In this document: one piece after another, positions 25,175-32,667 of the stretch | Layout: every line of letters starts with the position of its first letter | How positions within the stretch are numbered: position 1 is the stretch's first letter | Notes under the pieces: model-generated | Told to the model about the DNA's origin: nothing | Database searches by the model: none | The model's input: the letters and a program-made list of their open reading frames with translations, nothing else | Assembly: GCF_013359905.1 (NCBI RefSeq) | Contig: NZ_JABMCC010000106.1 | Location: forward strand, 1-64,000 | DNA from: Paenibacillus taichungensis | Lineage (GTDB): Bacteria; Bacillota; Bacilli; Paenibacillales; Paenibacillaceae | Length of the DNA: 64,000 nucleotides | Direction of reading: 5' to 3' | Program-made: the position numbers and the translations under genes

Positions 25175-25870
25175 ATGCTGCGCAAAACGCAATTACCCAC
25201 TTCCGGGTTAGCTCGCAAAACTTCGGTACGTCCACTGCTCAACTGGGTTGGTGTTGGAATGATAGCCAGCGTTTCGGTTGTCTTCTTACTGGCAGCTCTG
25301 GGAGCGTTACTGGGTAACGATGTTATCGTTTCATTGGATGACCAGATTCAGCAGTTATTTTATCTGAACTCGAATTCACGTCTTTATCTGCTACCTTTCA
25401 TTTCATTCATTACTGCGCTCGGTTCTTTCAGACTTTCTGCCATCGCAGCTATCGGTTTTTCCATTCTTTTCTTGTGGCAGCGTCGTCCCCGTTTCCTCAT
25501 ATATGGTTATGCGTTACTCAGCAGTTTTGCCATGATGTGGATTCTCAACACCTTATTGAAGGAAATATTCAGGCGCAGCAGACCTGAGCTGGAACATCTA
25601 CTGGTTGTTCACGGATATAGTTTTCCAAGTGGCCATGCGATGATCTCGATGGGGTTTTATGGCATGCTCTTTGTCATCTGGGCAATTGAACGACATCAAC
25701 GTTTGTCTGGAGCTGCACTACCTGTCCTTTGCGGAATTACATTTATATTTCTAGTCGGCCTCAGCCGTATCATGCTGGGTGTACATTTTCCAACTGACGT
25801 TTTCACCGGATTTGCTGCTGGACTGGCTTGGATCTTCTGTATGATTAAAGGGATTCAACGTTCCGTCTGA
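25175..25870 (+). CDS. PAP2-superfamily membrane phosphatase
   Basis: A 231-residue integral membrane phosphatase with six hydrophobic segments. The three PAP2 motifs are intact: KEIFRRSRP (about residues 129-137), SFPSGHAM (about 149-156, catalytic His) and SRIMLGVHFPTDV (about 196-208, second His). Such enzymes dephosphorylate phosphatidic acid, phosphatidylglycerol phosphate or undecaprenyl pyrophosphate. ATG 25175 has GAAGGAG 9 nt upstream. A sigma-B-type promoter precedes it and three small membrane stress genes follow on the same strand, so it is probably part of the stress response. Confidence 0.93.
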   Translation: MLRKTQLPTSGLARKTSVRPLLNWVGVGMIASVSVVFLLAALGALLGNDVIVSLDDQIQQLFYLNSNSRLYLLPFISFITALGSFRLSAIAAIGFSILFLWQRRPRFLIYGYALLSSFAMMWILNTLLKEIFRRSRPELEHLLVVHGYSFPSGHAMISMGFYGMLFVIWAIERHQRLSGAALPVLCGITFIFLVGLSRIMLGVHFPTDVFTGFAAGLAWIFCMIKGIQRSV

Positions 25871-26004
25871 ATTGCACTATCCTATAATTTCCAGTACAGA
25901 TCTCTCTACATTGATTGTTTCACCTGGAAGCACGGCGTTTATATACGAAGTAAGCAAACGCGAACAGACACCATCCTACATCAAGCACAAAGGAGGCGGT
26001 TGTT

Positions 26005-26262
26005 ATGTGGGGTATCATTATCAGCATTGTTATGGCAGTCATTATCGGTGTAATCGGTGATGCACTTGCCGGTCATAACATGCCTGGAGGAATCATCGGT
26101 GCAATGGTTGCCGGATTTGCCGGAGCCTGGCTGGGAGCACTCTTGCTTGGTAACTGGGGACCGGTCATCGGTAACTTTGCCGTAATTCCTGCCATCATTG
26201 GAACAGCGGTCTTTGTCTTTTTGCTGGGGCTTGTGTCCAGACTGTTCAGACAGGCTGCCTGA
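26005..26262 (+). CDS. GlsB/YeaQ/YmgE family stress membrane protein
   Basis: An 85-residue protein made of three membrane helices separated by Gly-rich turns (GVIGDALAGHNMPGGIIGAMVAGFAGAWLG), the layout of the transglycosylase-associated/GlsB family. Members are small inner-membrane proteins induced by general stress. AAAGGAGG is 9 nt before ATG 26005. It is 134 nt downstream of the PAP2 gene and may be read through from it; no terminator lies between. Confidence 0.9.
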   Translation: MWGIIISIVMAVIIGVIGDALAGHNMPGGIIGAMVAGFAGAWLGALLLGNWGPVIGNFAVIPAIIGTAVFVFLLGLVSRLFRQAA

Positions 26263-26327
26263 TCGGTCCAACAAGGTGTTCGTTGTTTCGTATCCGTTTC
26301 TTAAATTTGAAGAAGGAGTGATTTGAC

Positions 26328-26735
26328 ATGAATAAAGCAGAAGAACAATATCCTGTACAAAGCGGTTCCACTTTCGCCAAAGGAATTTTCATCGGAGGTT
26401 TGCTGGGAGCAGCTGCAGCACTACTCTTTGCCCCTAAACCAGGACGCGAATTGCGTGGTGACCTTTCCGAGAAAGTGGGGATCGTTACAGATCGCACAAA
26501 AGAAGTTGCAGCGGTTGTTGGTGATAAAGCTTCCGAACTGGCTAAAACGGTCTCTTCCAAAACTTCTGATATTGCAAAAACGGTAAACCAAGGCCGTAAT
26601 GACGTTATGGACTCCGTAAGAAAAGCTTCCGCTGATGTGGCGAATGAAGCATCCAAAGCGTCAGACGAAGTGGCTGCCGCTTCTGTAGAAGCGAAGGAAG
26701 ATGCACGTAAAGAATTGAACTCGACCAGCCTGTAA
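26328..26735 (+). CDS. YtxH domain-containing protein
   Basis: A 135-residue protein: one N-terminal hydrophobic segment with the YtxH signature FIGGLLGAAAALLFAPKPGRELR (within about residues 17-41), then a long, charged amphipathic helix built of degenerate 11-residue-like repeats (TDRTKEVAAVVGDKASELAK and so on) resembling LEA-type sequences. In B. subtilis ytxH is a sigma-B general-stress gene. GAAGGAG lies 7 nt before ATG 26328. Same strand as, and 65 nt after, the GlsB-like gene. Confidence 0.9.
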   Translation: MNKAEEQYPVQSGSTFAKGIFIGGLLGAAAALLFAPKPGRELRGDLSEKVGIVTDRTKEVAAVVGDKASELAKTVSSKTSDIAKTVNQGRNDVMDSVRKASADVANEASKASDEVAAASVEAKEDARKELNSTSL

Positions 26736-26753
26736 GGCTTTGGATCGAGTGAC

Positions 26754-26786
26754 CAATAGCCAGCTGTATTCCAGCTGGCTATTTTT
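26754..26786 (+). terminator. Intrinsic terminator after the YtxH gene
   Basis: AATAGCCAGCTG pairs perfectly with CAGCTGGCTATT around a 5-nt loop, then TTTTT. It lies between the YtxH and DUF5665 genes, so the second may have its own promoter or rely on read-through. Confidence 0.9.
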
Positions 26787-26816
26787 TATCCACTGCGAGA
26801 TTAAAGGAGGAAGAAC

Positions 26817-27182
26817 ATGAGTAAAGTCACAATGAACGGCAATACGCCTATAACCGGAGGAAAACCTGCACAACAGTATGATACCAGCGAACACCCTTTT
26901 GAATTGCGACATGAGGTCAAACGTCTGAACACAAGACTGGATCAGATTGCAGACAGTCTGGAAAAATCTCAAATCAAGGATATTATCGAAAACTACAGCA
27001 GTCCCAAAAAACGTATCATTACCAACTTCACCGCTGGTATGGCGCGTGGTTTGGGTTTGACAGTAGGGACCTTCGTCGTTCTTGGTCTGCTCGCTTTTAT
27101 TCTCAGTCAATTCGTAAACATGCCGATTGTGGGACAATATATTGCGGACTTACTGGGATACATTGAAGATTATAAAAAATAA
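26817..27182 (+). CDS. DUF5665 family membrane-associated protein
   Basis: A 121-residue protein with a polar N-terminus, a helical LRHEVKRLNTRLDQIADSLEKS segment (about residues 30-51), and two hydrophobic stretches (about 72-100 and 103-115). The length and the pairing of a coiled region with FTAGMARGLGLTVGTFVVLG fit DUF5665. AAAGGAGG is 9 nt before ATG 26817. Its stop is only 25 nt from the convergent CorA-type gene. Function unknown; the neighbourhood suggests envelope stress. Confidence 0.8.
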   Translation: MSKVTMNGNTPITGGKPAQQYDTSEHPFELRHEVKRLNTRLDQIADSLEKSQIKDIIENYSSPKKRIITNFTAGMARGLGLTVGTFVVLGLLAFILSQFVNMPIVGQYIADLLGYIEDYKK

Positions 27183-27207
27183 AAGGCACAGGGTGAGGCT
27201 GACAAAG

Positions 27208-28254
27208 TCATCGCCTTCGTTTGCCATTGGCACGCTTCTCTGTTTCTTTGGCCGACGGTTGGGAGGACTTCACTTTGAGCAGATCCCCTGTCCAGCCCTT
27301 CATCATCATCCATACATACATGCCAATCATGCTAATGATTATAAGCGCAAGGACGAGTACAACACCCCATGTCTTGTCGATCCAAGGCAGATTCTCAAAG
27401 TTCATTCCCCAGATGGCTCCTGCAGCCGTTGCGGGCGTGAATACCGAGGTTACAAGGGTCAGTGTCTTCATAATCTCATTGCCCCGTACTCCTGAAATGG
27501 CATTATCAATGGAGATCAGTGTATCAATCTCTGTCTCATAATGTTTGAACAAACGCTCCATCCGTTCGATCCGGTGCTGAAGCTGCTGGAAAAAGCGATT
27601 CTCTTTCAATTCATCCAGGTAAGCCTCCCTGGCGGCAGCCATCAATTCGGAATACGGAATGAATAGGTTACTCCAATACAACAGCTCAAATCTGGCCGCA
27701 AGAATCTGATCCATCAACGTGCGTGCATTACGGGATTCCATCGTCCGCTCCAATTCCCTCAGATTCATCTCAAAATGATCCATACCCACATGGTAATAAT
27801 GCAATATCGCCCGAAAGAGCACAAACATGCCGTCCCGGGCTTCACTGCATTGTTGTAACATGGCTGCACGTTCACCTGTATTCATAATACCTCTGGTATT
27901 GTCATCTACATTCAAGGTAACCAGTCTTTCTTGATCCACATAGAAAAACATCTGATTATCTTTACGTTGATCGTTTCTTTCATTCTTGACCGCATATAAT
28001 AATGACCCGAATATCACGGGCTCCGTGCCGTTCATGAAGCGGACGGACAGGTAGTTGGACTCTACCTCCGGTATTTTGCGAAGCCAGTACTGCATTTCTG
28101 GAAATGCGCTCGTGAGTTCCTCCAAGGCATCAGCCATACTCTCCTGATCAGGTGCCACCCAATCCCACCATTCCCAATGGTCTGAGTAGGTAAGCTTATC
28201 CCGACGCGCTTCCAGCTTGACTTTATCCACAATCACAAACATCCACTCCTGCAT
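27208..28254 (-). CDS. CorA family divalent-cation transporter
   Basis: A 348-residue CorA-type protein. A large cytoplasmic N-terminal part with a long helix (about residues 150-285) leads to two C-terminal membrane helices. The signature GMN is present in AIWGMNFENLP (about residues 293-303) between them. It would mediate magnesium or cobalt flux as a pentamer; distant members move zinc outward. It follows the terminator of the sigB operon on the same strand. No M-box-like riboswitch is visible in the short leader. Confidence 0.9.
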   Translation of the reverse strand: MQEWMFVIVDKVKLEARRDKLTYSDHWEWWDWVAPDQESMADALEELTSAFPEMQYWLRKIPEVESNYLSVRFMNGTEPVIFGSLLYAVKNERNDQRKDNQMFFYVDQERLVTLNVDDNTRGIMNTGERAAMLQQCSEARDGMFVLFRAILHYYHVGMDHFEMNLRELERTMESRNARTLMDQILAARFELLYWSNLFIPYSELMAAAREAYLDELKENRFFQQLQHRIERMERLFKHYETEIDTLISIDNAISGVRGNEIMKTLTLVTSVFTPATAAGAIWGMNFENLPWIDKTWGVVLVLALIIISMIGMYVWMMMKGWTGDLLKVKSSQPSAKETEKRANGKRRR

Positions 28255-28283
28255 TCATACTGTTCATTAAAAATCATTGATCC

Positions 28284-28328
28284 CAAAAAAAGGACACGTA
28301 TGCATTCCATTGGAATCACGTGTCCTTC
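28284..28328 (-). terminator. Intrinsic terminator of the rsbV-rsbW-sigB operon
   Basis: AAGGACACGT pairs with ACGTGTCCTT with an inner ATTCC/GGAAT stem, followed by TTTTTTT on the minus strand, about 37 nt after the sigB stop. Confidence 0.9.
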
Positions 28329-28364
28329 TCTATGCCGTGCTCAATATCGTCACCGATCTACATC

Positions 28365-29138
28365 TCATAATAATGAAGCATTCGACATAATCTGTTTTAA
28401 TTTCTCAGTGGCTCGCTTCTGAATACGGGATACACTCATTTGGGAGACTCCCAATTTCTGAGCAATTGCCCGCTGCGACTGACCATCCTGAAATGCTAAA
28501 ATAAGCACTTTTTGTTCCTGTTCCTTCAATTGTCCCAATGCCTGTTGCAAGTCCATCCGCTTCTCAACCGAATCGAAGTCATTCACATCAGAACTGATCA
28601 GTTCGCCTAAAGTGGCTGCACTCTCATCCTGTGATAGCGGAGAATCCAGTGACACATAGTGATAACATTCCCGACCAGCCAAAACTTCGATGGTTTCTTC
28701 AGGGGTTAAGTCCAGATATTCAGCAATCTCGTTCACACCTGGTGAACGCTCCAGCTTCACTGTCAATTCATCAATAGCATGCTGGACAAGTGCTCCCTTT
28801 TCCTTAATTCTGCGGGGCACCTGAATGTACCAGGACTTGTCCCTTAAATAATTCTTCATATGACCGATCATGCTCTTCATGGCATAAGGTTCAAACGGAA
28901 TACCCAGATTAATATCGTATTGCTTAAGCAAACGAATTAGGGCCATTTGCCCGGTCTGATACAAATCCTCATACAGATCGGGTCGATTCCGCGCAATTTT
29001 ACCTGCTGCCATCTTCACCATCGGTTCATATTTGCGGATAAGAACTGTTGCAATTTCGTTATCCTGGGTTTGCTGGTATTCCCAGATCAAACCTATTGCT
29101 TCAGACATGGACTCTGGGGGAGTCACTTTTTCATTCAT
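28365..29138 (-). CDS. sigB: General-stress RNA polymerase sigma factor SigB
   Basis: A 257-residue group 3 sigma factor. Region 2 has DLYEDLYQTGQMALIRLLKQYD (about residues 53-74) and PFEPYAMKSMIGHMKNYLRD; region 3 follows (VPRRIKEKGALVQHAIDELT); region 4 has the helix-turn-helix GQSQRAIAQKLGVSQMSVSRIQKR. Its coding start overlaps the rsbW stop by 4 nt. The partner genes upstream are RsbV- and RsbW-like rather than SpoIIAA/SpoIIAB-like, so this is SigB and not SigF. It would be held by RsbW and released when RsbV is dephosphorylated. Confidence 0.93.
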   Translation of the reverse strand: MNEKVTPPESMSEAIGLIWEYQQTQDNEIATVLIRKYEPMVKMAAGKIARNRPDLYEDLYQTGQMALIRLLKQYDINLGIPFEPYAMKSMIGHMKNYLRDKSWYIQVPRRIKEKGALVQHAIDELTVKLERSPGVNEIAEYLDLTPEETIEVLAGRECYHYVSLDSPLSQDESAATLGELISSDVNDFDSVEKRMDLQQALGQLKEQEQKVLILAFQDGQSQRAIAQKLGVSQMSVSRIQKRATEKLKQIMSNASLL

Positions 29139-29587
29139 ACTTTCTCCTCACTTCTTGCAAGACGTTTTACGAGTACTACTTTCGTACCTTTGCCCGTCTC
29201 ACTTTCCACACTGACATCATCCATCAGAGCTTGCATCAGGTAAAAACCAAGTCCACCGATTTGGGCATCTGTCAGCTCTTTGTCGTGAAGGCCTGCACGG
29301 GATACCGCCGGGTTGATGTTCTCAAAGCTGGCTCCTTCATCTTTGACGGTAATAGCCAGCGTGTCATTATTCACTTCGAACACAACCTCAACCATGCCGC
29401 CTTCGTGTGAGTAAGCATACAGTACAGAGTTATTGCAGGCCTCGGATACAGCAACCTTCATATCCTCAATGTCCTCATAAGAAAATCCCATTTTGGACGC
29501 AACACCATAAAGATTGAGTCTTACAATATCAACGTAATCAGCTGTCGCCGGTAAATTAAGGGTGACTCTTTGAACTTCTGCATTCAT
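29135..29587 (-). CDS. rsbW: Anti-sigma-B factor and serine kinase RsbW
   Basis: A 150-residue GHKL-type kinase that binds sigma-B and phosphorylates RsbV. The N box is VAVSEACNNSVLYAY (about residues 45-59), the G1 box is VKDEGASF and the G2 box GGLGFYLMQALMDDV. The ASKMGFSYEDIEDMK segment closely follows B. subtilis RsbW and not SpoIIAB. It is 18 nt after rsbV and overlaps sigB by 4 nt, which keeps kinase and target in step. Confidence 0.95.
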   Translation of the reverse strand: MNAEVQRVTLNLPATADYVDIVRLNLYGVASKMGFSYEDIEDMKVAVSEACNNSVLYAYSHEGGMVEVVFEVNNDTLAITVKDEGASFENINPAVSRAGLHDKELTDAQIGGLGFYLMQALMDDVSVESETGKGTKVVLVKRLARSEEKV

Positions 29588-29605
29588 TCCTTTTTCGATC
29601 CTTTC

Positions 29606-29944
29606 CTATTGGGAATTCTTCTGTGAGACAAAGAATTTGGCAATACCCGTCATATCAAAAAGTTTCTGAATTTGCGCAGGAACTTCCTGTACTTCAAAGC
29701 GAGCTTCCATTCCATGCCGTGCTTTCAGAACAGATAACAGGATACCAATCCCTGTACTATCGATGTACTTCAAGTCTTGCATGTTAATGATCAAATCTTG
29801 TTCCTTGTTGTCCACTAACGGCTCCATTACCAAACGGAATTCAGGAGCAACCGACAAATCCAGTTCGCCAGTCAGATACACCGTGCACACGCCGTCATGT
29901 GTTTCTGTTCTTGCATTGAATTTTTCATTTTTATTTGTATTCAT
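29606..29944 (-). CDS. rsbV: Anti-anti-sigma factor RsbV
   Basis: A 112-residue STAS-domain protein. The phosphorylatable serine is S63 in LKYIDSTGIGILL, and the family N-terminal strand VYLTGELDLSVAPEF is present. Unphosphorylated RsbV sequesters RsbW and frees sigma-B. It is the first gene of rsbV-rsbW-sigB, with a sigma-B-type promoter 39 nt upstream of its start. Confidence 0.95.
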   Translation of the reverse strand: MNTNKNEKFNARTETHDGVCTVYLTGELDLSVAPEFRLVMEPLVDNKEQDLIINMQDLKYIDSTGIGILLSVLKARHGMEARFEVQEVPAQIQKLFDMTGIAKFFVSQKNSQ

Positions 29945-29982
29945 TAGACATCTCTCTCCTGATCAATGGTTTCTTTACCTAA

Positions 29983-30008
29983 TAACCCATCTACAGCACA
30001 TATGAAAC
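29983..30008 (-). promoter_or_regulatory. Sigma-B autoregulatory promoter of rsbV-rsbW-sigB
   Basis: On the minus strand GTTTCA (30003-30008), 14 nt, GGGTTA (29983-29988). It is placed in the 86-nt gap between the hybrid-kinase gene and rsbV, as in other Bacillales sigB operons. Confidence 0.8.
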
Positions 30009-30030
30009 AGTAATCGAATTAGCAAATATT

Positions 30031-31707
30031 TCAATTGGCCTGATTTATGGCCGAGGTGTTGGATTTGAACCCTTGCCTTTCTTCCTGAAATCGGGACAAC
30101 TTCTGTTTCACATTGCCCATTTTCACAGGTTTGCTGATGTAATCGTCCATACCCACAGTAGAACATCGCTGCTGAATACCATCCATGACATTGGCGGTCA
30201 TCGCTACAATAACTGGCTGCTGGTCTTGAGGAAGGCTCTCACGAATTCTGCGAGTACATTCCAATCCATCCATCACGGGCATCTGCAAATCCATAAATAT
30301 ATAATCATAATTGCGGTTCGCCAAAACCATCTCCAGCGCCTTCTTGCCATCTTCGGCGATATCTGCGACGAGTCCTAGCTTGCCCAGCATAATAGACATT
30401 AGTTTCTGATTAATAGGGTGATCATCAACGATTAATACACTTGGATGCATTTCATAATTTTTTTTAATGTCCGTAAGCTGATCTTCCCCCATACCTGTCG
30501 TCAGCTCAGTCTCGACATACCGCTGCGCCTGAATGGTAAATACAAACGTAGCACCACGCAGCTCCGACGTATCCAGATATATCTTTCCACCCATCATTTC
30601 AACGAGCGTTTTGCATATAGCCAGCCCCAGTCCAGTTCCACCATACTTACGCGTCATGGATGTATCCAGTTGGGAAAACGGCTGGAATAGACGATCTACT
30701 TTGTCTGGCGCTATGCCTATTCCTGTATCTTTTACAGCAAACTCCAGCGTCATTCGCCCGTCTTTTTCCTCATTAACGGATACGATCAGATACACGCCAC
30801 CGTGGTCCGTGAACTTAATGGCATTGGCAATCAGATTCAATAAAACCTGGCGCAGCCTTGCCATATCTCCATAGATCAGTTCGGGTACCGAATCTTCCAG
30901 GAAATATTCCAGCTCAATATTCTTTTTGCCAGCTTCAACCGCGAAGAGTCTCAGTACTTCACGTATACAGGACACAAGTTCGAACGGATGCTCTTCCAGC
31001 TCCATTTTGCCGGATTCCATCTTGGTGAAATCAAGGATATCGTTAATCACTGTAACGAGTGCATCGGCACTGCGACGTACAATGTCCGCGTATTCCTTCT
31101 GATCTTCTTTCAGATCGGTTTCCATCAACAGATCAACCATACCGATAACGCCATTCATCGGCGTACGAATCTCATGACTCATCATGGCAAGAAACTCAGT
31201 CTTCGCGTTTGCAGCGATTTCCGCTTCCTCTTTGGCCTGAACGAGCTGCTGGTTCATTTTCTCCAGTTCCTGCGTCTTCTGATGCAGCAGCATCGTCTGT
31301 GTTTTCAAACGTTTATTCGTGATAAACATTTCTACAAAGCCCTCGATTTTGGATTTCAAAATCTGAGGGATAAACGGCTTGACCATATAATCAATGGCCC
31401 CAGCGGAATAACCTGCAAATAAATGCTCTGCCTCTCTGCTATTTGCAGAGATGAAAATAATCGGCACGTCCTTGGACTTGTCACGTGCCTTGATTAGTTT
31501 TGCTGTCTCAATTCCGTCCATCCCAGGCATCTGCACATCCAGTACAATGACCGCAAATTCGTCTTTCAGCAAACAGCGAAGTGCCTCTTCCCCGGAGGTT
31601 GCCTTGACGAGCTTGTACTGTTCCGATTCCAGAACCGCTTCGAGAGCGAGCAGGTTCTCGGGGCGGTCATCTACCAATAATATGTGGATTGGTTCATTGA
31701 GCCCCAT
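30031..31707 (-). CDS. Receiver-histidine kinase-receiver protein in the sigma-B cluster
   Basis: A 558-residue cytoplasmic protein. REC1 covers about residues 6-125 (D13, D14, phosphoacceptor D57, K110), then a coiled coil (about 128-168), HisKA with H178 in [12 protein letters not shown], HATPase with N box around N291-N295, VKDTGIGIA and GGTGLGLA, then REC2 (about 423-545; D473 in [12 protein letters not shown]526). No membrane helix or sensor domain, so input probably arrives by phosphotransfer to REC1. It starts 16 nt after the CheR-type gene and ends just upstream of the sigma-B promoter. Its place suggests it relays to or drains phosphate from the RsbY/RsbK-like pair; that is inference. 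Confidence 0.9.
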   Translation of the reverse strand: MGLNEPIHILLVDDRPENLLALEAVLESEQYKLVKATSGEEALRCLLKDEFAVIVLDVQMPGMDGIETAKLIKARDKSKDVPIIFISANSREAEHLFAGYSAGAIDYMVKPFIPQILKSKIEGFVEMFITNKRLKTQTMLLHQKTQELEKMNQQLVQAKEEAEIAANAKTEFLAMMSHEIRTPMNGVIGMVDLLMETDLKEDQKEYADIVRRSADALVTVINDILDFTKMESGKMELEEHPFELVSCIREVLRLFAVEAGKKNIELEYFLEDSVPELIYGDMARLRQVLLNLIANAIKFTDHGGVYLIVSVNEEKDGRMTLEFAVKDTGIGIAPDKVDRLFQPFSQLDTSMTRKYGGTGLGLAICKTLVEMMGGKIYLDTSELRGATFVFTIQAQRYVETELTTGMGEDQLTDIKKNYEMHPSVLIVDDHPINQKLMSIMLGKLGLVADIAEDGKKALEMVLANRNYDYIFMDLQMPVMDGLECTRRIRESLPQDQQPVIVAMTANVMDGIQQRCSTVGMDDYISKPVKMGNVKQKLSRFQEERQGFKSNTSAINQAN

Positions 31708-31723
31708 GACTAAGCCTAACCCC

Positions 31724-32596
31724 CTATTTAATCTTCCGGTATATTTTTTCCGTCCGGTCTAACGGCTCGTAGGCATCGCTGAATTCCGTAAAATGTATCG
31801 ATTCTTTAGACCCCAGAACAAGGATGCCGAAGTGGCTCAAACTTTCATGAAAAAGTCCGTGCACATGATTCCGCAGTTCATCATTGAAATAAATCATGAC
31901 ATTACGGCAGAAGATTACATTAAACTCGTTAAATGACCGGTCTGTTGCCAAATTATGTTCGGCAAAAATAATATTTTTCCGTAGATAAGGATGAAATATA
32001 ACGGAATTATATTTCGCGGTGTAATACTCCGAAAACGCGCGGGTGCCCCCGGCTTCCAAATAATTTGTAGTATATAATTTCATTTTCTCAATGCCATATA
32101 CGCCTTCCTTGGCCTGCTGCAATGAGCGATCATTCATATCTGTTGCATATATTCTTGCTTTGTCATACAGTCCTTCCTCATGCAGCATAATCGCCATGGA
32201 ATAGACTTCTTCTCCTGTAGAACAGCCAGCATGCCATATCCGGATATATGGATAAGTCCTCAGTACAGGAATAATCTGTTCCCGGAAGAACCGAAACAAG
32301 GTTGGATCACGAAACATTTCCGTTACAGGGATGGACAAATTCTGTACAAAACGATCAAATACAGAACGGTCATGAAGCACCTTATCCTGTAAACTGGAAA
32401 TGGTCTTCAGTCCCTCGGCATGTACATAATGCCAGATTCTCCGTCTTAAAGACGGTAACGCGTAGTTCCTGAAATCATATCCATATAAACGGTGCATACC
32501 TTCCAACAGCAATTCGATCTCGATCAGTTCACGCTCTTCATCTTGCGGCATGCGGATCGATTCTGCCTCCGCCTCGGTAGGTTCCCACGGTGTCAT
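31724..32596 (-). CDS. rsbM: CheR-type protein methyltransferase, RsbM-like
   Basis: A 290-residue CheR-family protein-glutamate methyltransferase. A helical N-terminal domain ([18 protein letters not shown]) is followed by the SAM-binding core: [19 protein letters not shown] (about residues 122-140), [15 protein letters not shown] and [13 protein letters not shown]. No chemotaxis genes are near; it sits between two kinase genes, as RsbM does beside RsbK in B. cereus, where it methylates the kinase and lowers sigma-B activity. I chose ATG 32596 with GGAG 7 nt upstream; ATG 32617 has none. The assignment rests on architecture and context. Confidence 0.8.
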   Translation of the reverse strand: MTPWEPTEAEAESIRMPQDEERELIEIELLLEGMHRLYGYDFRNYALPSLRRRIWHYVHAEGLKTISSLQDKVLHDRSVFDRFVQNLSIPVTEMFRDPTLFRFFREQIIPVLRTYPYIRIWHAGCSTGEEVYSMAIMLHEEGLYDKARIYATDMNDRSLQQAKEGVYGIEKMKLYTTNYLEAGGTRAFSEYYTAKYNSVIFHPYLRKNIIFAEHNLATDRSFNEFNVIFCRNVMIYFNDELRNHVHGLFHESLSHFGILVLGSKESIHFTEFSDAYEPLDRTEKIYRKIK

Positions 32597-32667
32597 ATAT
32601 TCTCTCCACTTCTTCATTTGTTACTTGCGTAATAGATGTATTGTCTTTCATTACCCAAACTATCGGG

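Noticed and set aside
25917..25942. Possible sigma-B promoter GTTTCA-N14-GTTTAT before the GlsB-like gene.
   Set aside because: The -10 lacks the GG that defines sigma-B sites; spacing alone is not enough.
28365..29944. Reading the three-gene operon as spoIIAA-spoIIAB-sigF.
   Set aside because: The anti-sigma protein carries RsbW-specific stretches (ASKMG, EDIEDMKVAVSEAC), and a sigma-B-type promoter precedes it.
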